Positions 1-4,917 of a stretch of DNA of 6,627 nt are shown piece by piece. Within the stretch, counting starts at the first letter, position 1. Every line of letters starts with the position of its first letter. Source of the DNA: Clostridia bacterium. GTDB lineage: Bacteria > Bacillota > Clostridia > Oscillospirales > CAG-272. Under the pieces are notes generated by a model. It had not been told where the DNA came from. It saw nothing but the letters and a program-made list of their open reading frames with translations, and ran no database searches. Where the stretch lies: positions 1-6,627 of the forward strand of contig JAFYMA010000167.1 of the NCBI GenBank assembly GCA_017556845.1, in the 5' to 3' direction. Position numbers and translations under genes: made by a program.

Positions 1-78
1 AGCGGTTTAAGGAGCTGGTCTTGAAAACCAGTGACTCGTTTATTCGAGCCGTGAGTTCGAATCTCACTCCCTCCGCCA
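1..78 (+). tRNA. tRNA-Ser (anticodon UGA), 5' end cut by the window edge
   Basis: The class II tRNA is visible from the D-arm onward. The anticodon stem CTGGT (15-19) pairs with ACCAG (27-31) around loop CTTGAAA, placing anticodon TGA at 22-24, which reads UCA-type serine codons. A long variable arm (CTCG 35-38 with CGAG 45-48), typical of serine tRNAs, precedes the T-arm GTGAG-TTCGAAT-CTCAC (51-67). Discriminator G75 and an encoded CCA (76-78) end the gene. The acceptor 5' strand and the start of the D-arm lie before base 1. A second serine tRNA follows after 36 nt, so the two are probably co-transcribed. Confidence 0.95.
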
Positions 79-114
79 TTTTCCCAAAATTCAATAAAAG
101 ATTTTCACCAATAC

Positions 115-205
115 GGAGAAGTACTCAAGCTGGTGAAGAGGCGCCCCTGCTAAGGGTGTAGGGCGGGCAACCGTCGCGAGAGTTCAAATCTCTCCTTCTC
201 CGCCA
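115..205 (+). tRNA. tRNA-Ser (anticodon GCU)
   Basis: This is a complete class II tRNA. Acceptor strand GGAGAAG (115-121) pairs with CTTCTCC (195-201), followed by discriminator G202 and encoded CCA (203-205). The anticodon stem CGCCC (142-146) pairs with GGGTG (154-158, one G-U pair) around loop CTGCTAA, giving anticodon GCT at 149-151 for AGC/AGU codons. A long GC-rich variable arm occupies about 159-177, and the T-arm GAGAG-TTCAAAT-CTCTC spans 178-194. The terminator hairpin of repeat copy A starts 2 nt after the CCA and probably ends the tRNA transcript. Confidence 0.97.
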
Positions 206-207
206 AC

Positions 208-247
208 AAAAAACGCACTTTTGTCTACCGACAAAGGTGCGTTTTTT
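208..247 (+). terminator. Bidirectional rho-independent terminator at left end of repeat A
   Basis: An 18-nt arm (208-225) pairs with 230-247 around loop TACC; the only non-Watson-Crick pair is one T-G wobble. The stem has a CGCAC/GTGCG core flanked by six A on the left and six T on the right, so it can act as an intrinsic terminator on either strand. It lies 2 nt after the tRNA-Ser(GCU) CCA and would end tRNA transcription before the hairpin array. Confidence 0.85.
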
Positions 248-443
248 GAATGATGTTTGCCTGCGGCAAATGATGTTGGCTCCGCCAATGATGACGGCTT
301 CGCCTAATGATGCGTGGCTTCGCCACATTTCGTGGCAAACATCGCATCATTGCGGAACGAAGTGGAGCAACGTCATATTTGCGAAGCAAATGCATCATAT
401 CGCCGCAGGCGATGCATCATTTGATGATATACAAGGCTCCGCC

Positions 444-472
444 TTGATTTATTTGCTAAAGTGCGGTATAAT
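444..472 (+). promoter_or_regulatory. Sigma-A-type promoter at right end of repeat A
   Basis: TTGATT (444-449) and a consensus TATAAT (467-472) are separated by exactly 17 bp. The -35 box overlaps the last hairpin of the repeat (432-446). The predicted start site near 479 leaves a leader of about 36 nt before the ATG at 515 of the Nudix gene. The same architecture recurs at the same place in copy B. Confidence 0.8.
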
Positions 473-514
473 AAACTCACTAAAATTCAGATTTTACGAA
501 AGAGAAAGCAAGAG

Positions 515-924
515 ATGATACGCGAAAAAGCTGCGGAGCAATCGTTTATACAAATGCAGACGGAGAACGGCTCTATTTGGTTGAGCAAATGCTTGGCGGA
601 CATTGGGGTGTTCCAAAAGGACACATTGAGGCGAATGAAAATGAAAAAGAGACCGCTTTGAGAGAAATTAAAGAGGAAGTCGGGTTGGACGTTGTCATTG
701 ATTGTGGCTTTAGAGCTATTGATACGTACTCGCCCGTAGATGGGATCATTAAGGACGTTGTCTATTTCGTTGCTTATAGCAAATCTACTGATACCATAAT
801 GCAAATAGAAGAAGTAAGAGATATAAAATGGGTTAAGTTAAAAGAAGCGTTAGATTTGATAAAATTTGCATCTATGCAAGAAATCCTTATACTGACAGAT
901 AAGTATTTAAGTAAAACAAATTGA
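515..924 (+). pseudogene. Nudix hydrolase (Ap4A hydrolase-like), apparently frameshifted near its start
   Basis: The continuous part of the protein (577-924, formally from a TTG) carries a complete Nudix box: GHIEANE, then seven residues, then REIKEEVGL, which fits Gx5Ex7REUxEExGU. Just upstream in the same frame lies KSCGAIVYTNADGERLYL, the usual first strand of this family, but that frame has no ATG. The likely start is ATG 515 (MIREK), one frame away. One extra A in the A5 run at 525-529 would join MIREK to SCGAIVY and give a normal 136-residue protein with the Nudix box at about residues 36-58. Family members hydrolyse nucleoside diphosphates linked to another moiety; the MIREKSCGAIVY-type start resembles bis(5'-nucleosyl)-tetraphosphatases, so a housekeeping role against Ap4A-like dinucleotides is plausible but not shown. 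No other gene is attached; the promoter of repeat A drives it. The frameshift may be real decay or an assembly error. A programmed -1 shift is less likely because GAA AAA G is not a good slippery heptamer. Confidence 0.85.
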
Positions 925-1030
925 TTCTTTCGATAATACCAATTTATCAATCGGACGATAGTGTGAAATCACACACCTGTTTACTGTTCTTACCTACATT
1001 TATGCACCTTTTATCACGTTTAAGGCAACA

Positions 1031-1070
1031 AAAAAACGCACTTTTGTCTACCGACAAAGGTGCGTTTTTT
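1031..1070 (+). terminator. Bidirectional rho-independent terminator at left end of repeat B
   Basis: This is the same 18-bp stem and TACC loop as in copy A (1031-1048 with 1053-1070), flanked by A and T tracts. It lies 106 nt after the Nudix stop codon and is the only evident terminator for that gene. Confidence 0.85.
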
Positions 1071-1261
1071 GAATGATGTTTGCCTGCGGCAAATGATGTT
1101 GTCTCCGCCAATGATGACGGCTTCGCCTAATGATGTGTGCCTTGCGGCACATTGGGCAAACATCGCATCATTGCGAGTGAAACGAGCAACATCATATTTG
1201 CAAAGCAAATGCATCATATCGCCGCAGGCGATGCTTCATTGATGATATACACGGCTACGCC

Positions 1262-1290
1262 TTGATTTATTTGCAGAAATGTGCTACAAT
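1262..1290 (+). promoter_or_regulatory. Sigma-A-type promoter at right end of repeat B
   Basis: TTGATT (1262-1267), a 17-bp spacer and TACAAT (1285-1290) occupy the position held by the promoter in copy A. The weaker -10 box is preceded by TGC, giving an extended -10 (TGnTACAAT) that copy A lacks. The predicted start near 1297 rules out ATG 1279 as a start codon and favours ATG 1315. Confidence 0.75.
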
Positions 1291-1314
1291 AAAGCCAAGA
1301 AAGGCGGTACACGG

Positions 1315-1467
1315 ATGATAGACTATAAAAGAAGGATCATTGATTTTATTGAGGGAACATATGCACCCGAAGATTTTTACGCATATCTTGAATCAGATCG
1401 TCACGTTCTTGATTGGCTTCAAAGCATCATACCTCAAGATAAAGATTTGATGATGAGCTTCAAGTGA
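1315..1467 (+). CDS. Uncharacterised 50-residue protein, probably the N-terminal piece of a split gene
   Basis: The start ATG 1315 is preceded by AAAGGCGG (1300-1307); an in-frame ATG at 1279 overlaps the promoter and is rejected. The product begins MIDYKRRIIDFIEGTYAPED and contains DRHVLDWLQSIIPQ; it looks like a small soluble helical domain with no signal peptide or membrane segment. From memory, IIDFIEG...DWLQSIVP-type segments open a group of uncharacterised Clostridia proteins of roughly 300 residues. Here the frame ends after SFK, exactly where the next frame continues. In the next frame the bases just before GTG 1464 read RFDDELQ, so one extra T in the TTT at 1446-1448 would give a continuous 311-residue protein. 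I infer that this piece and the following CDS are one gene broken by a one-base deletion or a sequencing error. No function is recognised. Confidence 0.7.
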   Translation: MIDYKRRIIDFIEGTYAPEDFYAYLESDRHVLDWLQSIIPQDKDLMMSFK

Positions 1468-2249
1468 AAATAGATTATTTTTTAGACGGTATTTCACATT
1501 CCAAGCGTCAGGAAATATATGAATCTTATAAGCAGCTATGCAAAATCACAGACGTTGAACGAGCTAAAAAGCTTGTTGATCTGTTGAATGGTTCTGATGC
1601 AGGCTCAGTTCCCTTTACTGATACTATGAGCCTTTTACTGTGCAATTATAAAAAAGTCCTCGATGCTCCGGATTCGTACAAATCTTCATACGTGCAAGAG
1701 ATTTGCACATCTGTAAAGGAATTCTTTGAAGAAGATCACTTTGTTTTAAGACAGGTGCCGTATGACGTAAAAAAGATGTACTCTTACAATAAAACAAGCA
1801 GTAAGCTGTGGACGTGCGTAAACATTCAATCGTGGTTATACGGTCTTATGACGGAGATCTATCCCGATGAAACTATTTTAAAAAGCGAATCATTATACGA
1901 AAAAGTTTCATTTATTGATGAGGTTTGTCCCGAATATATAGCGGGGCACGAGATAGACGAAAACAATATCATAGAAAAAATTGTTGAACAAGCCCCCGAA
2001 TCCCTTCCGAAAGCAAAAAGAAAAAAGCTCATAAGGGAGCTTATCAAAAAGGAATTTCATATTGAGGGAACAAAATACCCAAGGTGGATACAAGGCGGCG
2101 AATGGCCGGTTTCAAAAAGCGGCAAGCCGATGCGTTTTGTAGAGCAAAAACGGAAAATAGGAAAAGGATACGAAAATATACTTTATACGGTCTACGTATT
2201 TGAAGATGTGGACACGTTGCAAATTTGCACCGTAGAGCAATTTACATGA
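1464..2249 (+). CDS. Uncharacterised conserved protein, probably the C-terminal part of the split gene
   Basis: This 261-residue product starts formally at GTG 1464, which overlaps the TGA of the preceding frame (GTGA). No good Shine-Dalgarno site precedes the GTG, so expression as drawn would need translational coupling; a frameshifted single gene fits better. The protein is soluble and rich in charged residues. Visible landmarks are RQVPYDVKKMY (about 96-106), VNIQSWLYGLMTEIYPDE (119-136), CPEYIAGHEID (155-165), a basic helix KAKRKKLIRELIKK (183-196) and a C-terminal block with YPRWIQGGEWP, GKPMRFVEQKRK and VFEDVD. From memory, the last block is the best conserved part of a group of unnamed Clostridia proteins; I know no function for them. 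No catalytic motif is evident. It is transcribed from the promoter of repeat B. A lipoprotein gene follows after 52 nt. Confidence 0.75.
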   Translation: MKIDYFLDGISHSKRQEIYESYKQLCKITDVERAKKLVDLLNGSDAGSVPFTDTMSLLLCNYKKVLDAPDSYKSSYVQEICTSVKEFFEEDHFVLRQVPYDVKKMYSYNKTSSKLWTCVNIQSWLYGLMTEIYPDETILKSESLYEKVSFIDEVCPEYIAGHEIDENNIIEKIVEQAPESLPKAKRKKLIRELIKKEFHIEGTKYPRWIQGGEWPVSKSGKPMRFVEQKRKIGKGYENILYTVYVFEDVDTLQICTVEQFT

Positions 2250-2281
2250 TATGCATCAAAAAAAATGCTTAATGCATATCA
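2247..2281 (+). promoter_or_regulatory. Inverted repeat upstream of the lipoprotein gene
   Basis: TGATATGCAT (2247-2256) and ATGCATATCA (2272-2281) are perfect 10-nt inverted arms with a 15-nt A-rich spacer. The left arm includes the stop codon of the preceding gene and the right arm ends just before the GAGGAG ribosome binding site. It could be a protein-binding operator or an mRNA hairpin limiting read-through or translation. There is no T tract, so it is not a standard terminator. Confidence 0.45.
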
Positions 2282-2301
2282 ACCGAAGAGGAGATATCAA
2301 A

Positions 2302-2715
2302 ATGAAAAAAGCCGTAGCATCACTTTTACTTTGTGCGTTTATGTTATCGCTTTTTGCCTGTAGCAGATCAGAAATAAAGGATATATCCTGTGATGACATC
2401 ATAAAAGCGTATGAAGATGCAGGATATTATGTTTCGCACGGCGAGCATAAGGACGAGTCTGAAGGCTCGCAGCTTTGCTACATAAAAGCAAACATTTCCG
2501 AAGAAGATGACAGTGATTATATATATTTCATAACCTGTTTTACAGAGGAACAGGCAAAACAAGCAGCCGAAACCGACAAATACAATATTGCAGTATGGCT
2601 GTATGCATCTGCAGTCGGTGAAAGCCGCTGGCTCAAATCGGGAACATACGGAAAAATAGAGTACAGCTATTACAATTCCGAATTATTCAAGCCGTTTAAA
2701 GATCTTATAAAATAA
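2302..2715 (+). CDS. Small uncharacterised lipoprotein
   Basis: ATG 2302 is chosen because GAGGAG (2288-2293) sits 8 nt upstream and a signal peptide begins there; an in-frame ATG at 2251 adds an implausible 17-residue leader and lies inside the inverted repeat. The 137-residue product has a lysine start (MKKAVASLLL), a hydrophobic core and the lipobox-like LFAC with Cys20 as the lipidation site; Phe at -2 is a slight deviation. The mature part is acidic, with DDIIKAYEDAGYYV at about 29-42, a mixed alpha/beta-looking middle (DSDYIYFITCFTEEQAKQA) and a C-terminal YNSELFKPFKDLI. It is probably tethered to the outer face of the membrane. I recall similar short Clostridia lipoproteins without an assigned function and infer none here. 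It may be co-transcribed with the upstream gene from repeat B, unless the inverted repeat marks a separate unit. A bidirectional terminator follows. Confidence 0.85.
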   Translation: MKKAVASLLLCAFMLSLFACSRSEIKDISCDDIIKAYEDAGYYVSHGEHKDESEGSQLCYIKANISEEDDSDYIYFITCFTEEQAKQAAETDKYNIAVWLYASAVGESRWLKSGTYGKIEYSYYNSELFKPFKDLIK

Positions 2716-2733
2716 TCGTATATATATAAAATC

Positions 2734-2767
2734 AACGCACGGTATCATTAAATTGACACCGTGCGTT
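2734..2767. terminator. Bidirectional terminator between the convergent lipoprotein and potD genes
   Basis: AACGCACGGT (2734-2743) pairs perfectly with ACCGTGCGTT (2758-2767); two further pairs (TC with GA) follow after one mismatch, leaving loop ATTAAATT. The hairpin lies 19 nt after the lipoprotein stop and 12 nt after the potD stop (minus strand), with AT-rich sequence on both sides. It probably ends both transcripts. Confidence 0.8.
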
Positions 2768-2778
2768 CGTTATTTATT

Positions 2779-4032
2779 TCAGTTTTCCGTTTCTTCCCAC
2801 ATCTTTTTGTTCTTCGACTTTTTAACAGCACCGACTGCAATTGCGGCTACAAGAACTGCTATTATAACGCCGGCAATAACGTATACCGCCGTTCCGATAG
2901 AGCTTTCGATCTTAAGATCGTCCCAAAGTGAGTTAAGGCGCTCAAGCTGCTCGGATGAAAGATTCTTATAATACTGTGTGGGAACGCTCTCTGCCTGGTT
3001 ATACAGAATGTCGATTGCATTCGGATGGACCTCTGCCATAGATTCAAGATATCCCTCGTTTTCAACAACAAGTGTATTAGGGCTTGCATAGCAGATGTAT
3101 TCAGCATTCGCAACCGCTATTTCCTCACTGAGCATAAAGTTGATGTAAAGCTCTGCAAGCTCCTGATTGCGCGTGCACTTGGGAATACACATAGCATCTA
3201 CGAATATGTTAGTTCCCTCTTTCGGATAGTAGAACGCAAGGTCCTCGTTATCTCCGTACATCGTCAGAAAGTCACCTGCATAGTAAGAAGCTACCGCCGC
3301 AGAGCCTGAGGACATTTTATTGAATATCTCGTCCATAACGTAGCCCTGTACGATGGGCTTCTGCTCAAGAAGCTTTTCGTATGCCTTCTGCCAGCTTTCT
3401 GCGTTGTTGTCATTCACGTCAAGTCCCAGATAATACTGCGCCGTACCGAAAGCATCGCGTGAATTGTTGAACTGCAAAATGTTACCCTTGTAATTTTCAT
3501 TCCACATAAGCTCCCAGCTTCCGATAGAAGCCTCGGTGCTCGGAACGTCCTTGGTGTTATAAATTACGCCTACCATACCGTAAGTGTACGGAACGGAGAA
3601 CTTGCCGTCGGGATCGTAATATGCACCCTCACCCGTAAACTTAGGGTCTATATACTGCGCATTGGGGATATTCTTGAAATTAAGCTCTGCAAGCATATCC
3701 TCTTTTATCATTCTTTCGATCATATAGTCGGAAGGAATAACAACGTCATACGATACAGCGCCGCTGCTGAGTTTTGCGTACATATCCTCATTTGAGGAAT
3801 ACGTTGAATAATTAACTGTGATCTTTTTTCCATACGTCTTTTCGTACCACTTTTCAAATTCCTGATTTACATTAAGTGTTCCGTCAGAGCCGTCAGAGAT
3901 ATATTCGCCCCAGTTATAAACATAAAGCGTATTTTCGTCACTGTTGTTTTCACCGCATGCACTTGTTGAAAGCATAATAGCCGCAAGCATAAATGCAAGG
4001 ATCAAAACGGAAGCAATTCTGTTTATTTTCAT
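2779..4032 (-). CDS. potD: Spermidine/putrescine ABC transporter substrate-binding lipoprotein with C-terminal membrane anchor
   Basis: The 417-residue extracellular binding protein of the polyamine importer captures substrate and delivers it to PotBC. A signal peptide ends in the lipobox STSAC (Cys26). PotD-family motifs follow in order: LYVYNWGEYI (36-45, with Trp41 and Tyr44 matching E. coli PotD Trp34 and Tyr37), YSTYSSNEDMYAKL (75-88), IPSDYM (99-104, Ser101 and Tyr103 matching Ser83 and Tyr85), FSVPYTYGMVGV, NNSRDAFG, YYAGDF and IFVDAMCIP, which keeps the Asp of the E. coli WMD site but has Phe for Trp. It is about 70 residues longer than E. coli PotD. The extra length includes a hydrophobic helix at about 381-403 followed by KKSKNKK, a likely second membrane anchor with a cytoplasmic tail. 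AAGGA sits about 9 nt upstream of the start. The gene is last in the operon, 21 nt after potC. Whether it binds spermidine or putrescine cannot be told from the sequence. Confidence 0.93.
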   Translation of the reverse strand: MKINRIASVLILAFMLAAIMLSTSACGENNSDENTLYVYNWGEYISDGSDGTLNVNQEFEKWYEKTYGKKITVNYSTYSSNEDMYAKLSSGAVSYDVVIPSDYMIERMIKEDMLAELNFKNIPNAQYIDPKFTGEGAYYDPDGKFSVPYTYGMVGVIYNTKDVPSTEASIGSWELMWNENYKGNILQFNNSRDAFGTAQYYLGLDVNDNNAESWQKAYEKLLEQKPIVQGYVMDEIFNKMSSGSAAVASYYAGDFLTMYGDNEDLAFYYPKEGTNIFVDAMCIPKCTRNQELAELYINFMLSEEIAVANAEYICYASPNTLVVENEGYLESMAEVHPNAIDILYNQAESVPTQYYKNLSSEQLERLNSLWDDLKIESSIGTAVYVIAGVIIAVLVAAIAVGAVKKSKNKKMWEETEN

Positions 4033-4053
4033 TTCTTATATTCCTTTCTTCTG

Positions 4054-4917
4054 TCAATGCTTTGCAAGATTTCTTTTTTCGGCTTTTATATTTTTGCCGA
4101 ACGTACGCTTTGCATCTGATCTTGCTCCGATAAAGTTTATGGCAAGCATAAGCAAAAGTATTACCGCTATAATTATGGAGCAAAGTGCGTACATACTGAA
4201 TTTGACATTGTGCGCCGTCTGGTTGTAAATATAAAGCGGCAACGTCTGAAAATCGGGGGAGCTCACAAAATGGCTTATTACAAAGTCATCAAGCGAAAGC
4301 GTAAAGCCAAGCATTGCACCTGATACGATGCCCGGAACGATAAACGGCAATTCGACCTTGAAGAAAGCCTTTGACGGTGTACATCCAAGATCCAGAGCCG
4401 CCTCCGTCAGAGATTTATCCATCTGCTTGAAGCGAGGAAGCACTGACAGTATTACATAAGGCAGATTAAACGTCGTATGAGCTATAAGCATCGTTCCCTG
4501 CCCCAAAGCATTTGGAAAATTGAATATACCCGCCACGGCGACGAAAAACAGCATCATCGAAACGCCCGTAACGATATCCGGGTTCATCATAGGAACATTC
4601 GTTGCCGTCGTAACGAGTGACTTTACGAGCTTATTTTGCATACGGTATATACCGAGCGCGGCAAACGTGCCTATAACAGTTGCCAAGGCTGACGACTCAA
4701 CCGCAAGTATCAGCGTATTTTTGAGCGCCGTAAACGCCGTTGCGTCCTTGAACAACTCGGAATACCATTTAAGTGAAAAGCCCGAAAAATTACCGAGATT
4801 TCCCGATTCATTGAAGGAAAATATGACGAGCACGAGAATGGGTGCATACAGCAATAACATAACTATGAATATATAAGCACCCGATATGACGTTCTTTGTT
4901 TTATTCATCTTAAACAA
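4054..4917 (-). CDS. potC: Spermidine/putrescine ABC transporter permease, PotC type
   Basis: This 287-residue inner-membrane permease forms the channel with PotB. About six hydrophobic segments are visible, near residues 11-35, 67-90, 112-135, 142-160, 190-210 and 240-264. The cytoplasmic EAA loop that docks on PotA is at 172-200 (EAALDLGCTPSKAFFKVELP followed by an IVPGIVSG segment). The start is taken as TTG 4917: GGAGGTGA (4923-4930) lies 5 nt upstream of it, whereas the nearby ATG 4908 would be 14 nt away. The TTG start overlaps the potB stop by 8 bp, indicating translational coupling; ATG 4908 would give 284 residues. Order in the operon, size and the following potD support PotC rather than a generic sugar or phosphate permease. 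Confidence 0.93.
   Translation of the reverse strand: MFKMNKTKNVISGAYIFIVMLLLYAPILVLVIFSFNESGNLGNFSGFSLKWYSELFKDATAFTALKNTLILAVESSALATVIGTFAALGIYRMQNKLVKSLVTTATNVPMMNPDIVTGVSMMLFFVAVAGIFNFPNALGQGTMLIAHTTFNLPYVILSVLPRFKQMDKSLTEAALDLGCTPSKAFFKVELPFIVPGIVSGAMLGFTLSLDDFVISHFVSSPDFQTLPLYIYNQTAHNVKFSMYALCSIIIAVILLLMLAINFIGARSDAKRTFGKNIKAEKRNLAKH

Larger units (their letters stand above)
204..475 (+). repeat. Composite palindromic repeat, copy A (terminator, hairpin array, promoter)
   Basis: This is the first of two direct copies; positions 208-312 match 1031-1135 at 104 of 105 bases. From left to right it holds an 18-bp terminator hairpin (208-247) and then small hairpins with about 3-nt loops: 256-270 (TTTGCC/GGCAAA), 276-288 (TTGGC/GCCAA), 296-304 (GGC/GCC), 314-326 (GTGGC/GCCAC), 350-370 (TTGC/GCAA with an inner GAA loop), 377-391 (ATTTGC/GCAAAT), 399-413 (ATCGCC/GGCGAT) and 432-446 (CAAGGC/GCCTTG). 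Spacers read ATGATG before about position 313 and CATCAT after it, so the two halves form a long imperfect inverted repeat; GATGTTTGCC (252-261) can also pair with GGCAAACATC (334-343). An outward promoter closes the right end. No transposase is visible. It may be a MITE-like or BIME-like element, but I cannot name the family. It fills the gene-free stretch 206-514. Confidence 0.85.
1026..1293 (+). repeat. Composite palindromic repeat, copy B
   Basis: This is the second direct copy, about 823 bp after copy A at the left end. The left 105 bases differ from copy A at one position (T1102 for G279). Beyond 1135 it diverges with small indels but keeps the fold. The apical hairpin is TGTGCC/GGCACA around TTGC (1136-1151) instead of GTGGC/GCCAC, with one G-C pair swapped for C-G. 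The GAA-looped hairpin reads TTGCGAGTGAAACGAGCAA, and the long-range arm GGCAAACATC (1155-1164) is unchanged. It ends with the same promoter layout. With the 101-bp gap 925-1025, it fills the gene-free stretch up to 1314. That gap holds only a small palindrome (GTGTGA-AA-TCACAC, 961-974) without a T tract. Confidence 0.85.

Noticed and set aside
125..328. Minus-strand frame over tRNA-Ser and repeat A, and the similar frame at 1020-1217
   Set aside because: It is antisense to a tRNA and to the terminator hairpin; such frames are often annotated as spurious small proteins.
204..446. CRISPR array
   Set aside because: The hairpin units are unequal in sequence and length and there are no uniform repeats with unique spacers; no cas genes are present.
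237..518. Open frame across repeat A (MRFLNDVCLRQMML…)
   Set aside because: It starts inside the terminator hairpin, and the matching frame in copy B (1060-1242) diverges completely after the apical hairpin because of indels that break the frame. The region is conserved as structure, not as protein.
961..974. GTGTGA-AA-TCACAC as a terminator or CRP-like site
   Set aside because: There is no T tract, and the 2-bp spacing between TGTGA-like halves does not fit a CRP site (6 bp). A small chance palindrome is possible.
204..1293. Classical integron cassette array
   Set aside because: No integron integrase is visible and the repeats do not show recognisable attC core sites; only a loose analogy can be made.
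1279..1314. Upstream ATG 1279 as start of the 50-residue protein
   Set aside because: It overlaps the -10 box and lies before the predicted transcription start; ATG 1315 has a ribosome binding site.
1315..2249. Toxin-antitoxin pair, suggested by a small gene overlapping a larger one
   Set aside because: Neither product shows a known toxin or antitoxin motif, and the reading frames join naturally into one protein.
1..2730. Integrated prophage or genomic island at the tRNA-Ser genes
   Set aside because: No integrase, phage gene or second copy of the tRNA 3' end is seen in the window.
4520..4876. Plus-strand frame of 118 codons opposite potC
   Set aside because: It is antisense to a clearly conserved permease gene, with no ribosome binding site or recognisable protein features.
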